DNA of 64,000 nucleotides from Rubrivivax rivuli (GCF_004016505.1 NZ_SACR01000005.1:372001-436000), one strand, 5' to 3'; counted from the stretch's first letter, positions 18,421-28,549 are shown. Notes: generated from the letters alone by a model not told the origin. Numbers and translations are program-made.

Positions 18421-21240
18421 TCACACGGGCGCAGCGGCCTCTGCCGGCGCCAGGGCGAGCCGCGCGGCGGCTTCCAGGCCCAGGTCGTGCGCGGCTTCCC
18501 ACAGCGCCGTCCACTGGCTGTCATCGGCCAGCTGTGCGCGCAAGGCGTCTCTCTCGGGGGCCCAGGCCGCCGTTTCTTCGGCGGGCAGGGCCGCGCCGAT
18601 CAAGGCCAGCCCGCTTTCAGCCGCCGACATCAGGCGTACCGCCAGCGCCGTGGCCCCGCTGCGCGCCTGCCATTGCGCCAGGTCGCGCAAGCACCACAGG
18701 GCCTCCAGGCGGCGGCCTGCGGCGATGAAGGCCTGCAGCGCCAGCGCCAGGGCAGGCTGCGCTTCTTCCAGCGCACCGGCGCGCAGCGCCAGCCGTCCCT
18801 GCCACCAGTGCGCCGAGGCTTCGCCCTGCCGGTCCCCCGAGGCCTCGCACACCGCCTGAGAACGCGCGAAGCGCTGCGCGGCCTCCAGGGGCTGGCCTTG
18901 CTGCAAGGCCAGTTGGCCCAGCACGAGCTCACACTCGGCTTCCACTTCCTGGTGGCTGATGCGCCGGGCCAGACTCAGGCCCTCCTGCAGGTGCTGGCGA
19001 GCGGCTTCGGCATGGGCCAGCCGCAGGTGGAACTGCCCCAGGTGCAGCAGTGCCACCGCCTGGCCCACCTCATGGCCGCTGCGCCGGAACAAGGCCAGCG
19101 CTTCCTGCTCGCCAGCCAGCGCACCGGGCGCATCGCCGCGGCCGAAACGTGCCAGCGCCAGCGTCGACAAGGTGGCCGCGATCTCGGTCTCTGCGCCGAG
19201 TTCGCGCCGCAGGGCCAGGCAGGTCTCGAGCATGCTTTCGGCCTCGGCGTAGTCGCTCTGGCTGGCCGCCAGCGCCGCGCCGACGTACAGCGCGTGGGCC
19301 TGCGCCATCGGCGAGGCCTGCACGTCGGGCAAGGCCAGTGCGGCGCGCACGGCGGCGCGGCCCTCGGAGAGGTAGCCGCGCAGGGTCCAGAAACCCTGCA
19401 TGGCCACGGCGATCTTCACCGCGATGAAGGCGTCCACGCCGCCGGCCAGGGCGAGCGCCAGCGCCGCGCGGGTGTTGTCCAGCTCGGTTTCCATGCGGCG
19501 CACCCACTCGGCCTGCTCGGGGCCTTGCAGGCCGCGGTTGGTGCTCTTGGCCAGCGAGAAGTAGAACTCGCAGTGCCGTGCCGCCACTGCGGCAGAACCG
19601 CCGGCCTGCTGCAGCTTCTCGCGCGCGTAGTCGCTGATGGTTTCCAGCATGCGGTAGCGCGGCGGCTCGCTGCGCTCGTCGTTCATCACGAGCGATTTCT
19701 CCACCAGCGAGCCCAGCAGGTCCAGCACGTCCAGGCTGTCGATGGGCTCGATGCCGCACACCTGCTCGGCAGATTCCAGGTCGAAGCCGCCGCGGAAGAC
19801 CGACAGGCGCTGCAGCAGGCACTGCTCGCGTTCGTCGAGGATGTCGTAGCTCCAGTCCACGAGCGCGCGCAGGGTCTGCTGGCGTTCCTGCAGCACGCGG
19901 CTGCCGCCCGTGAGCAGGCGGTAGCGGTCGTTCAGGCGCAGGTTGATGTCGGCCACGCTGAGCGAGCGCACGCGCGCCGCAGCCAGTTCCAGCGCCAGCG
20001 GTATGCCTTCCAGGCGCGCCACCAGCTCGGCCACTGCCGGTGCCTCGCGTTCGCTCAGCGTGAAGGCCGGCTTGTGCTGCTGCGCGCGTTCGACGAAGAG
20101 CCGCACCGCGGTGAGCCTGGCGAGCTGCTCGACACTGTCGCCGCGCTGCGGCACCGGCAGCGGCAGGATGGGGTAGGCCTGTTCGCCCGGCACGTGCAGC
20201 GCCTCGCGGCTGCTGGTGATCAGGCGCACCTCGGGCGCGGCCTTCATCAGCGCGGCTACCATGGTGGCGCAGGCCTGCACCACCTGTTCGCAGTTGTCCA
20301 CCACCAGCAGCGCGCGGTGGCCGCGCAGGTGGGCGCAGACGCTTTGCAGCAAGGGGCGGCCGGGCTCTTCGCGAACGCCCAGCACCTGCGCGAGCTCGCC
20401 CACCACCAGCGCTGCGTCGCGGATGGGCGCGAGGTCGATGAACCACACGCCGTCAGGGAACTGCGCCATCAGCTCGCCCGCCACCTGCAGCGAGAGCCGC
20501 GTCTTGCCCAGCCCGCCCATGCCCAGCAGCGTGACCAGCCGCGACTTCGACATCAGCGCGCGCAGCTCGGCGCGCTCGCGTTCGCGGCCGATGAAGGAGG
20601 TGGCCTGCAGCGGCAGGTTGTTGGCGATCTCGCGCACCGGGCGCCACTGCCCCTGCACCTGCACCACGCGCCAGGCCTTCTCGGCATCGGGCGGGCAGGG
20701 CATGGGGCGTTCGGCACTGCCGATCTCGAACAGCTCCACCGGCTCGCTCACGCCCTTGAGCAGCCAGTGCCCGTGCGAGACGCTGCGCCAGCCGGCGGGC
20801 AGCGCGCCCAAGGCGGCCATCGCCTCGGGCGTGAGCAGCGTCTGCCCGCCGCCGGCCACCGAGACCACGCGCGCCGCGATGGGCTTGGCCAGGCCGTCCA
20901 CCTCCAGGGGCTTGGCGCCGCGGGCCACGTCGTCGGGCAGGTTTTCGCGCAGCACCACCGGGCCCACGTGCAAGCCGGCCCGCGCGTGCAGCGGCGTGCT
21001 CAGCCGCTGCAGCGCCTGGTGGTAGGCCGCGGCGTAGGCCACGGCGTCGGCCGCCTGCTCGAACATCAGCAGCATGCCGTCGGTCTTGTCGATCTCGCGC
21101 CCGCGGTGCGCAGGCAGCAGATCGCGCGCGCAGCGGTCGTGGGCTTCCCAGAGCCGGGCCACGGCTTCGTCACCGATGCGTTCGGTCAGCTCGGTGCTGC
21201 CGACGACGTCGGTGATCAGCAAGGCGCGGACTTCAGACAT
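18421..21240 (-). CDS. Cyclase-homology / NB-ARC ATPase / TPR signalling protein
   Basis: The likely start is ATG 21240 (MSEVRALLITDVVGST), giving 939 residues. Residues 1-170 are a class III nucleotide cyclase homology domain with both metal-binding Asp residues (TDVVGST and KTDG) and the Lys of KTDG. The usual catalytic Asn before IAAR is Pro here (AKPIAAR). Residues 235-540 are an AfsR/NB-ARC-type STAND ATPase with Walker A GMGGLGKT, Walker B LLVVDN, and the motif GIPLALELAAARV. The rest is TPR-like helices. No LuxR or winged-helix DNA-binding domain is found. It lies 127 bases after the glutaminase-STAS-cNMP gene on the same strand, so a role near cyclic-nucleotide signalling is attractive, but cyclase activity is uncertain. 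Confidence 0.88.
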   Translation of the reverse strand: MSEVRALLITDVVGSTELTERIGDEAVARLWEAHDRCARDLLPAHRGREIDKTDGMLLMFEQAADAVAYAAAYHQALQRLSTPLHARAGLHVGPVVLRENLPDDVARGAKPLEVDGLAKPIAARVVSVAGGGQTLLTPEAMAALGALPAGWRSVSHGHWLLKGVSEPVELFEIGSAERPMPCPPDAEKAWRVVQVQGQWRPVREIANNLPLQATSFIGRERERAELRALMSKSRLVTLLGMGGLGKTRLSLQVAGELMAQFPDGVWFIDLAPIRDAALVVGELAQVLGVREEPGRPLLQSVCAHLRGHRALLVVDNCEQVVQACATMVAALMKAAPEVRLITSSREALHVPGEQAYPILPLPVPQRGDSVEQLARLTAVRLFVERAQQHKPAFTLSEREAPAVAELVARLEGIPLALELAAARVRSLSVADINLRLNDRYRLLTGGSRVLQERQQTLRALVDWSYDILDEREQCLLQRLSVFRGGFDLESAEQVCGIEPIDSLDVLDLLGSLVEKSLVMNDERSEPPRYRMLETISDYAREKLQQAGGSAAVAARHCEFYFSLAKSTNRGLQGPEQAEWVRRMETELDNTRAALALALAGGVDAFIAVKIAVAMQGFWTLRGYLSEGRAAVRAALALPDVQASPMAQAHALYVGAALAASQSDYAEAESMLETCLALRRELGAETEIAATLSTLALARFGRGDAPGALAGEQEALALFRRSGHEVGQAVALLHLGQFHLRLAHAEAARQHLQEGLSLARRISHQEVEAECELVLGQLALQQGQPLEAAQRFARSQAVCEASGDRQGEASAHWWQGRLALRAGALEEAQPALALALQAFIAAGRRLEALWCLRDLAQWQARSGATALAVRLMSAAESGLALIGAALPAEETAAWAPERDALRAQLADDSQWTALWEAAHDLGLEAAARLALAPAEAAAPV

Positions 21241-21367
21241 CGGTCTCCAGGAGCAGGGTGGTGGAACGCGGCGCACACCGGTGGCGCGCCCAGCCAAACC
21301 CGCGAGTCTAGAGGCGCCCGGCAGCCCTCGCATGGGCCCTTGGGCGCAGGGGTCCGCAGCGCCCGTC

Positions 21368-23221
21368 TCAGCCTTCCAGCACTTCCACCTCGCCAGTGAG
21401 GCGCGCCGTGGTGGCTGCGGCGCTGCGCAGCAGGCCCTTGAAGATGCGCAGGGCCAGGGCCGGGTGTTCCTGCTCGGCCAGGCGCAGCGCAGCCACCGAG
21501 AGCACGGCGCACTCCACCTCCACGTCGGCGCGCACGTCGGCGCCGCGCACCGCGGCGTCGAGCAGCGCCGCTTCGCCGAAGCTGGCGCCCGCGCTCAGCG
21601 TCGACAAGCGCTGGCTGCCGCCCTTGGGCAGGCCGATGAGCACGCTCACCTCGCCGCGCAAAAGCAGGTACAGGCTGTCGGCGGCATCGCCGCGGCGCAG
21701 CACCCAGCTGCCCGGCTCCCAGGTCTGACGCGGTGCATGGGCTTCCAGCCACGCAAGATCACGGTCAGGCGCCCCGGCGCACAAAGGGTGCGCCGAGAGC
21801 GGCATCGGCTCGGTGCGCGGGCGGGCGGGGGTGTGGCGTTCGAGCAGCCGGCGTTCGCACCATTCCAGGCCCAGGTCGAGCTGTGGCTGGAAGAGCACGG
21901 CCGTCTGGTGGCGCGGGTGCACCTCGGCCTGGAAGTCGTCTTGCAGGTCGCCGCGCCGCACGCGGCTGAGCACCACCTCCTGGCCGCGCGCGGCGCAGGT
22001 GTTCACCAGGGCGGCCAGCAGCCGTGTGGCGGCGGGGTCGATACCGGTGACGCGGCGGAAATCGAGCATCACCAGCGCCAGCGTGTCGCCAGCCTGTTCC
22101 ACCTCGCGCAGCACCGGTTCCAGTGTGGAGAAACGCAGGTCGCCCTGCAGCTCCAGCACCTGCGCGGTGTGGCCGTGTTCGGCCAGGCGCTGGCGTTCCT
22201 CGGCCGTGCGCTGGCGCTTGGAGCGCATCTGCGCCAGCGTGTAGCGTGTGCGCACGGTGCTGGCCACCAGCCGCGGCGGCCGCAGGAAGTGCAGCCCGAG
22301 GTCGCGCGAGAGCGCTTCGCACACCTTCACGCCGCGCACGCTGTTGCCGCGTTCGTCGAGCAGCGGCGAGAACACGCCGATGCCCAGCTGCCCCGGCAGC
22401 ACGGCCATGATGCCGCCGCCCACGCCGCTCTTGGCCGGCAGGCCGACGCGGTAGACCCACTCGCCGGTGAAGTCGTAGACGCCGCAGGTCGTCATCACGC
22501 TGAGGATGGGGCCCACCAGTTCCGCCTGCACCGCGCGTTCGCCGGTGGCCGGGTTCACGCCGCCGTTGGCCAGCGTGGCGGCCATCATGGCCAGCGCGTG
22601 CGCGTCCACCAGCAGCGAGCACTGGCGGAAGTACAGATCCAGCGTGGCTTCGGGGTCGGTGTCGAGGATGCCGAAGCTGCGCAGCAGGTGGCCGATGGCG
22701 CGGTTGCGGTGGCCGGTGTCGCGCTCGCTCTCGAACACCGCCTCGTCGATGGCCAGCGGCCGCCCGGCGTAGCGCGACAGCGCCGAGACGATGCGCGCCA
22801 GCCGCTCCTGCGGCCCCGCCCCGCCCACCAGCGAGGTGGCGGCGATGGCGCCGGCGTTGATCATCGGGTTCAGCGGCCGGCCGGTGCCGGGCTCCAGGCT
22901 GATGCTGTTGAAGGCTTCGCCCGAGGGCTCCACGCCCACCGTGCGGCGCACGCGCTCGGCACCCGCGTCTTCCAGCGCCACGCCGTAGACCAGCGCCTTG
23001 CTCACGCTCTGCATCGTGAAGGGCTGGCGGCTGTCGCCCACCTCGTAGACCTGGCCGTCCACGGTGGTGATGACGATGCCGAACCAGGCCGGGTCGGCCT
23101 TGGCGAGTTCGGGGATGTAGCTGGCGGCCTGGCCCGAGAACTCGGCGCTCAGCGTGCGGTGCAGCTTCTGCAGGTAGGCCTGGATGGGGAAGGTCGGGGC
23201 CTCGGGGCGCGGGGGGCTCAT
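21368..23221 (-). CDS. glsA: Glutaminase A fused to STAS and cyclic-nucleotide-binding domains
   Basis: The start at ATG 23221 gives 617 residues, twice the length of a plain glutaminase. Residues 1-315 are a serine-dependent beta-lactamase-fold glutaminase, with the catalytic S-x-x-K in QSVSKALVYG, plus NPMINAGAIA and PAKSGVGGGI; it converts glutamine to glutamate and ammonia. Residues 345-455 are STAS-like, but the usual D-x-S/T-G site reads DPAA, so it probably cannot be phosphorylated. Residues 490-600 form a cNMP-binding domain with the phosphate-cassette-like FGEAALL and a following Arg (VRGAD). The same STAS-cNMP tail occurs on the divergent SulP protein. Domain assignments are firm; ligand control is inferred. 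Confidence 0.93.
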   Translation of the reverse strand: MSPPRPEAPTFPIQAYLQKLHRTLSAEFSGQAASYIPELAKADPAWFGIVITTVDGQVYEVGDSRQPFTMQSVSKALVYGVALEDAGAERVRRTVGVEPSGEAFNSISLEPGTGRPLNPMINAGAIAATSLVGGAGPQERLARIVSALSRYAGRPLAIDEAVFESERDTGHRNRAIGHLLRSFGILDTDPEATLDLYFRQCSLLVDAHALAMMAATLANGGVNPATGERAVQAELVGPILSVMTTCGVYDFTGEWVYRVGLPAKSGVGGGIMAVLPGQLGIGVFSPLLDERGNSVRGVKVCEALSRDLGLHFLRPPRLVASTVRTRYTLAQMRSKRQRTAEERQRLAEHGHTAQVLELQGDLRFSTLEPVLREVEQAGDTLALVMLDFRRVTGIDPAATRLLAALVNTCAARGQEVVLSRVRRGDLQDDFQAEVHPRHQTAVLFQPQLDLGLEWCERRLLERHTPARPRTEPMPLSAHPLCAGAPDRDLAWLEAHAPRQTWEPGSWVLRRGDAADSLYLLLRGEVSVLIGLPKGGSQRLSTLSAGASFGEAALLDAAVRGADVRADVEVECAVLSVAALRLAEQEHPALALRIFKGLLRSAAATTARLTGEVEVLEG

Positions 23222-23417
23222 GCCCGGTTGGTATGCAAGCTTCGTGCGCGCGGGCGCCTCAAGGCGGGGCGGGATGCGGTCAACCGCCGTGCGCGAGGCC
23301 TGCACCCTGGGGCGGTCTTGCACCACTGCGGTGCCTTCGGGGCCTCGGGGCGCCGCATGCGGCCGTGCCTGCCGGTTTTCATCGAACTGTCACGCAAGCC
23401 GCGCACGATGAAAAGTT

Positions 23418-25808
23418 TTGCGGATTTCGCTCTCTACTCCGCCCCGCCTCTTGCCCGCCGACACCACCACCGCCGCACCCGGCCGCCGCCCTCAGGCCGC
23501 GCGGCTGCTGGCGGCCGTGCTGACCCATGCGCCCGAAAACGCGGCCTACGGCTTGATGGCCTTCGCGCCACTGGGGGTGGCCTTCGGGCCGGTGGCGATG
23601 TCGCTGGCGCTGCTGGCCGCCGTGGCAGCCAACGCCCTGGCTTCGATGCTGGGTGGCGGGCACCTGGTGGGCGGGCCGCGCGCCGCCCTGGCGCTTCTGA
23701 CGGCGGCGCTGATCCAGTCGTTGCTGCCGCTGTGGCAGAGCGGGCAGGCTGCCACCGACACCGCGCTGATCCTGGCCCTCGTGGCCGCAGGTGTGGCGCT
23801 GGCCGGTCTGCTGCAGGTGGGCTACGGTCTGCTGCGCCTGGGCAGCCTGGTGAAGTACATGCCGTACCCGGTGCGCCTGGGCCTGACCAGCGGCATCGGT
23901 CTGCTGCTGGCGCTGAGCGCGTGGCCGCTGATGACCGGCATGGGCCTGGCCGCCCCAGGCGGTGGCGCGGTACCGGCGCTGCCTCACTTCCAGCCCTGGA
24001 CCCTGGCCGTCGGCGCCCTGGCGGCCGGCATCACGGGCTTGGCCGCGTGGCGCCGCTGGCCGGTGCCTGCTTTGCTGGCGGGCCTGCTGGCGGGCGTGGT
24101 GCTGTATGGCCTGCTGCATCTTTTCTGGCCGTCGATGGCGCTGGGCTCCTTGGCCGGTGCACCCAGCCTGAGCTGGGGTGCCGTGCAGTTCTGGCTGGGT
24201 GGGTTGGCGCTGCCCGCCGACCCCTTGCCCTGGATGGCGACGGCCGAGTTGCTGTTCGGCTACGCGCTCACCGTGTCGGCGCTGGCCAGCCTGGACACCC
24301 TGCTGGCGACTTCGCTCGTCGACGGCCAGCGCCGTGTCTGGCGCGACGCCGACCGCGAGCTCGTCGCGCAGGGCCTGGGCCAACTGGCGGGCGCAGCGGC
24401 GGGTGCGCAGCCGTCCTCGCCCTCGGTGCCGCGCTCGCTCAGCCTGCTGGGCGAGGCGGCCCCGGGTGCAAGCTCGGGCCGCATGGGAGTGCTGGCCTAC
24501 GCGCTTGTGATGCTGGGCGCGGCGCTGGCGGCGCCCTGGGTGCTGGCCTTCCTGCCGCTCAGCGCCTTGGGCGGTGTGCTCTTCGGCCAGGGGCTGGCCA
24601 TGGTGGCGCCGGCCCTGCTGACAACCCCCTGGCGGCTGGGCCGCCAGGCCTTGCGCCGGCGCAGCGTTGTCACGGCAGGCCCGGCCGAGACGGCGCCGCA
24701 GGCGCTCCTGTGGGGGCACTGGGTGGTGGCGCTGGCGGTGGCACTGGCCGCGCTGCTGCTCGGTGTGGGGCCGGCGCTGCTGATCGGCGCTGCGCTCGCG
24801 GTGCTGCTCTTCGTACGCGCCAACCTGCGCGACGTGGTGCGTGGCGTGTGGCGCGGCAACGAAAGGCAATCACTGAAGGTACGGCCAGCCGCGCACATTC
24901 AGGCGCTGCGGGCGCAAGGCGCACGCATCGCGCTGATGGAGTTGGAGGGCCCCCTCTTCTTCGGCACCGCCGACGCGCTGCGCACGCGGCTTCACGGGCT
25001 GAGCGTTGACACCGAGCGTGTGGTGCTGGACCTGCGCCGCGTGCACGAGGTCGATGTCACCGGTGCCCGCATCCTCTACGAATGCACGCAAGACTGGGCG
25101 GCCGCCGGCAAGCGCCTCATCCTGGCCGAGTGGGACGCCACCGATCCGCGCCGCCAGGCGCTGCAGGCCGTGGCTGACGCACGGGCGCGCTCGTCCCTGC
25201 ACTTCGAAGAGCAGGCTGACCGTGCACTGGAGCGCGCCGAAGACGAACTGCTGGCGCAGCTGGGCACGGTGCCGTCAGGCGCGCAGGCCTTGCAACTGCA
25301 GGCCACTGCGCTGGCGCGCGGCCTCGATGCGGAAGAGATCGCCTGCCTGCAGGCCGCCACCACCGAAGTGCGTTTCAGACAGGGGGAGTGGCTGTTCCGC
25401 CGCGGCGAGGCCGGCGACGCCATCTACCTCAGCCTGGCCGGCGACATCGGCCTGCACGTGCCCGGCGGCACGCGCCGGCTGGCCTCGCTGGCGCCGGGCG
25501 TGAGTCTGGGCGAGATCGCGGTGTTGGGCCAGGGACATCGCACGGTTGATGCCATCGCCGAGACCGAGGTCGTCGCGCTGCGCCTGCCCGCCGCCGCGCT
25601 GGTGCTGTGGCAGGCCGAGCGGCCGCAGCTGGCTGCCAAGCTGCTGCACAACATCGCGCTGCAACTCGCCGACCGCCTGCATTTGCTGACGGGCGACCTG
25701 GCACTCTGGATGGCGCGGGCCGGTGCCGTGCAGCGCCCCGCGTCGCCCTCGCTGCCGCCCGAGGGCAGCGGCGCCGACGACCCCCGCGCCTGGCCTGGCG
25801 AGGCCTGA
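23418..25808 (+). CDS. SulP-family anion transporter with STAS and cyclic-nucleotide-binding domains
   Basis: The start is taken as TTG 23418, since the nearby ATG at 23408 is in another frame; the frame gives 796 residues. Residues 25-470 are the membrane part (about ten to twelve helices, including YMPYPVRLGLTSGIG), as in SulP/SLC26 carriers of sulfate, bicarbonate or dicarboxylates. A STAS domain follows with an intact DVTG site (VHEVDVTGARILYE). The C-terminal cNMP domain has RRGEAGDAIYLSLAGDI, GEIAVL and HRT, with the Glu and Arg that usually hold the cyclic nucleotide. It is divergent from the glutaminase fusion, with a 196-base shared upstream region in which I see no clear promoter. 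The transported anion cannot be read from sequence. Confidence 0.9.
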   Translation: MRISLSTPPRLLPADTTTAAPGRRPQAARLLAAVLTHAPENAAYGLMAFAPLGVAFGPVAMSLALLAAVAANALASMLGGGHLVGGPRAALALLTAALIQSLLPLWQSGQAATDTALILALVAAGVALAGLLQVGYGLLRLGSLVKYMPYPVRLGLTSGIGLLLALSAWPLMTGMGLAAPGGGAVPALPHFQPWTLAVGALAAGITGLAAWRRWPVPALLAGLLAGVVLYGLLHLFWPSMALGSLAGAPSLSWGAVQFWLGGLALPADPLPWMATAELLFGYALTVSALASLDTLLATSLVDGQRRVWRDADRELVAQGLGQLAGAAAGAQPSSPSVPRSLSLLGEAAPGASSGRMGVLAYALVMLGAALAAPWVLAFLPLSALGGVLFGQGLAMVAPALLTTPWRLGRQALRRRSVVTAGPAETAPQALLWGHWVVALAVALAALLLGVGPALLIGAALAVLLFVRANLRDVVRGVWRGNERQSLKVRPAAHIQALRAQGARIALMELEGPLFFGTADALRTRLHGLSVDTERVVLDLRRVHEVDVTGARILYECTQDWAAAGKRLILAEWDATDPRRQALQAVADARARSSLHFEEQADRALERAEDELLAQLGTVPSGAQALQLQATALARGLDAEEIACLQAATTEVRFRQGEWLFRRGEAGDAIYLSLAGDIGLHVPGGTRRLASLAPGVSLGEIAVLGQGHRTVDAIAETEVVALRLPAAALVLWQAERPQLAAKLLHNIALQLADRLHLLTGDLALWMARAGAVQRPASPSLPPEGSGADDPRAWPGEA

Positions 25809-25830
25809 CCCCGGCGGTCGCAGCGCGCAG

Positions 25831-27750
25831 CTACAGCTGCACGCGCGAGCCCAGCTCCACCACCGCGCCCGGCGGCAGCCTGAAGAAGCCGGCCACGCCG
25901 CCGGCATTGCGGCTCATCACTGCAAAGAGGCGTTCGCGGCCCGTGCGCCACCAGGGCCCGGGCGGCGGCACCACCGCCTCGCGGCTGAGGAAGTAGCTGC
26001 TCTCGAAGGCCGGCACGCGCAGGCCCTGCGCTTCGGCCAGGGCCAGCGCACGCGGCACGTCGGGCGCCTGCATGAACCCGAAGTGCAGCGTCACGCGCCA
26101 GAAGCCGTGGCCCAGGGCCTCCACCACGGCACGTTCGGCCATCGGCACCCAGGGCTGCTCGGCGAAGCGCACCGTCAGCACCACGTTGCAGGCGTGCAGC
26201 ACCTGGTTGTGCTTCAGGTTGTGCAGCAGGGCCTGCGGCGTGGTTTCGGGGTCGGCCACGGGGTAGATGGCGGTGCGCTCGGCGCGCGGCAGGCTGCGCG
26301 GGTCCAGGCTCTGCAGGAAGTCGGCCAGCGGCACGCCGTCGCGCCGGGTGGCGGCCAGCTGCAGCCGGCGGCCGCGCGCCCAGGTGGCCATGCCGATGAA
26401 CAGCACGGCGCCCAGGGCCAGCGGCATCCAGCCACCGTCAAAGAACTTCAGCGCGCAGCCGGCCACCAGCGCCAGGTCGATGGCCACGAAGAACACCGTG
26501 GCTGCAGCCACCAGCGGCGCCGGCAGGCCCCAGCCATGGCGCACCACGAACCAGGTCAGCAGCGTGGTGATCAGCATCGTCAGCGTGACCGCGATGCCGT
26601 AGGCCCCAGCCAGCGCCGAGCTGCTGCCGAAGAACAGCACCGCGGCCACCACGCCGGCCAGCAGCGCCCAGTTGACGGCCGGCATGTAGATCTGCCCGCG
26701 CTCGGTGGCCGAGGTGTAGCGCACCGTCAGGCGCGGCAGGAAGCCGAGCTGCATGGCCTGCTGCGTGAGCGAGTAGGCGCCCGAAATCACGGCCTGCGAG
26801 GCGATGATGGCCGCCAGCGTGGCCAGCACCAGCGCCGGCACCAGCAGCGCCTCGGGGAACAGCCGGTAGAAGGGGTTCTGCAGCGCCGTCGGGTCGCCCA
26901 TCAGCAGCGCGCCCTGGCCCATGTAGTTCAGCGCCAGGCCGGGCAGCACGAGGCCCGTCCAAGCGATCTGGATGGGCCGGCGGCCGAAGTGCCCCATGTC
27001 GGCGTACAGCGCCTCGGCGCCGGTGAGTGCCAGCACGATGGCGCCGAGTGCGGCCCACACGTGCCAGCCGCGGTCGGCCATGAACTCGTAGGCGTGCAGC
27101 GGGTTCAGCGCCGCCAGGATGGCCGGCTGCTGCACGATGTGCACCACGCCGATCACGCCCAGCGTGCTGAACCACAGCACGATGATGGGCCCGAAGAAGC
27201 GGCCCACCACGCGCGTGCCCACGCGCTGCACCGCGAACAGCGCCACCACGATGGCCACGGTGGCCGGCACCACCCAGGGCTTGAGCGCCGGGGTCAGCAC
27301 CTCCATGCCTTCCATCGCGCCCAGCACCGAGATGGCCGGCGTGATGACGCTGTCGCCGTAGAACAGCGTGGCCCCGGCCACGCCCAGCAGCAGCAGCGCG
27401 TGGCGCAAGCGCGGCTGGCCGCGCGTGGCCTGGGCGGCCAGGGCGGTGAGCGCCAGGCCGCCGCCTTCGCCGCGGTTGTCGGCGCGCAGGATGAGCAGCA
27501 CGTACTTCAGCGTCACCACCAGCATCAGCGCCCAGAAGATCACCGACACCGCGCCGATGAGGTGCGGCGTGTCCAGCGGCACGCCGGTAGCCGGGCCGAA
27601 GACCTCCTTCATCGTGTAGAGCGGGCTGGTGCCGATGTCGCCGTACACCACGCCGATGGCGGCCAGCGTCAGTGCGGCGGTGCCCTGGCGCTGCAGGCCG
27701 GGGTTGGCCGGGGTGTCGGCCGATGAAGCTGAGGAAGCGGGGCTTTGCAT
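25831..27750 (-). CDS. kup: Kup potassium uptake transporter
   Basis: This 639-residue KUP/HAK/KT protein carries the signature [17 protein letters not shown] near the N-terminus, about twelve membrane helices, and a soluble C-terminal part. Kup imports potassium, with protons, at low external pH or osmotic stress. It follows the kdpE-like gene by 94 bases on the same strand and lies convergent to the SulP gene, with only 22 bases between their ends. No kdpFABC genes are present. Length and motifs are complete. Confidence 0.97.
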   Translation of the reverse strand: MQSPASSASSADTPANPGLQRQGTAALTLAAIGVVYGDIGTSPLYTMKEVFGPATGVPLDTPHLIGAVSVIFWALMLVVTLKYVLLILRADNRGEGGGLALTALAAQATRGQPRLRHALLLLGVAGATLFYGDSVITPAISVLGAMEGMEVLTPALKPWVVPATVAIVVALFAVQRVGTRVVGRFFGPIIVLWFSTLGVIGVVHIVQQPAILAALNPLHAYEFMADRGWHVWAALGAIVLALTGAEALYADMGHFGRRPIQIAWTGLVLPGLALNYMGQGALLMGDPTALQNPFYRLFPEALLVPALVLATLAAIIASQAVISGAYSLTQQAMQLGFLPRLTVRYTSATERGQIYMPAVNWALLAGVVAAVLFFGSSSALAGAYGIAVTLTMLITTLLTWFVVRHGWGLPAPLVAAATVFFVAIDLALVAGCALKFFDGGWMPLALGAVLFIGMATWARGRRLQLAATRRDGVPLADFLQSLDPRSLPRAERTAIYPVADPETTPQALLHNLKHNQVLHACNVVLTVRFAEQPWVPMAERAVVEALGHGFWRVTLHFGFMQAPDVPRALALAEAQGLRVPAFESSYFLSREAVVPPPGPWWRTGRERLFAVMSRNAGGVAGFFRLPPGAVVELGSRVQL

Positions 27751-27844
27751 GGGCAGGCCGCAGGCAGTGAAGGAGCCTGCAGCGTGCCGGGGGTGGCATC
27801 AGGAACGCATAAGGAGCCCAGCCCCCGGCGCCCGGCCCGGCCGC

Positions 27845-28549
27845 TCAGCCTGGCGGCGGCGCCAGCCGGTAACCCACGCCCGGTTCGGTGAGCAGCAGCT
27901 GCGGTTCGGCCGGCACCGCTTCGAGCTTGGCGCGCAGCTGGCCCATGTACAGGCGCAGGTAGTGCGTGTGCTCGGTGAACTCGGGCCCCCACACCTCGGC
28001 CAGCAGCGTGCGGTGCGTCACCACCTGCCCAGCACTGCGCACCAGGCGCGCCAGCAGCTTGAACTCGGTCGGCGTGAGGTGCACTTCCTGCCCTTCGCGT
28101 TGCACGCGGTGGGCGGCCAGGTCCACCAGCAGCGCGCCGTGGGCGTAATGCGTGACGGCCGGGCGCAGCGCCAACCCGCCGTGCCGCAGCGCCACGCGCA
28201 TGCGCGCCAGCAGTTCGCCGATGCTGAAGGGCTTGACGAGGTAGTCGTCGGCGCCGGCGTCCAGCAGGCCGATCTTCTGCACCTCGCCCTCGCGCGCCGA
28301 GATCACGATGATCGGCAGCGTGCTGCCGCGCCGCAGTTCGGCCAGCAGCGTGGCGCCTTCGCCATCGGGCAGACCGAGGTCCAGCAGCACGATCTGCGGC
28401 GCGGCCTCGGCCGTGGCGTGGGCCAGCAGCGCGCGCGCATCGGCCAGGCTGGCGGCAGCCGCCACACGGTGGCCTTCCACCTCCAGCGCCTCGCGCAGCG
28501 TGCGGCGCAGTTCGCGATCGTCTTCCACCAGCAGCACACGCAGGCTCAT
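27845..28549 (-). CDS. KdpE-like OmpR-family response regulator
   Basis: This 234-residue regulator has a receiver domain (VLLVEDDRELRR, phospho-acceptor Asp in LLDLGLPDG, Lys in DYLVKPF) and an OmpR-type winged helix with HLTPTEFKLLARL and HTHYLRLYMGQLRAKLE, the latter typical of KdpE. Its start overlaps the stop of the sensor kinase gene by four bases. KdpE normally activates kdpFABC; here the next gene on the strand is kup, which is the obvious candidate target. Confidence 0.92.
   Translation of the reverse strand: MSLRVLLVEDDRELRRTLREALEVEGHRVAAAASLADARALLAHATAEAAPQIVLLDLGLPDGEGATLLAELRRGSTLPIIVISAREGEVQKIGLLDAGADDYLVKPFSIGELLARMRVALRHGGLALRPAVTHYAHGALLVDLAAHRVQREGQEVHLTPTEFKLLARLVRSAGQVVTHRTLLAEVWGPEFTEHTHYLRLYMGQLRAKLEAVPAEPQLLLTEPGVGYRLAPPPG

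Noticed and set aside
18421-18700. A LuxR-type DNA-binding domain at the end of the cyclase/NB-ARC protein, as in similar mycobacterial regulators
   Set aside because: The last residues are Ala/Leu-rich TPR-like helices with no helix-turn-helix pattern.
18487-21399. A 970-codon plus-strand frame opposite the cyclase/NB-ARC gene
   Set aside because: It mirrors the coding strand with Gln/His/Arg-rich nonsense; the minus strand has Walker A/B and cyclase motifs.
23408-23410. ATG as the SulP start
   Set aside because: It is in a different frame from the transporter, and its frame gives only low-complexity sequence. A frameshift is possible but nothing else supports it, so TTG 23418 was chosen.
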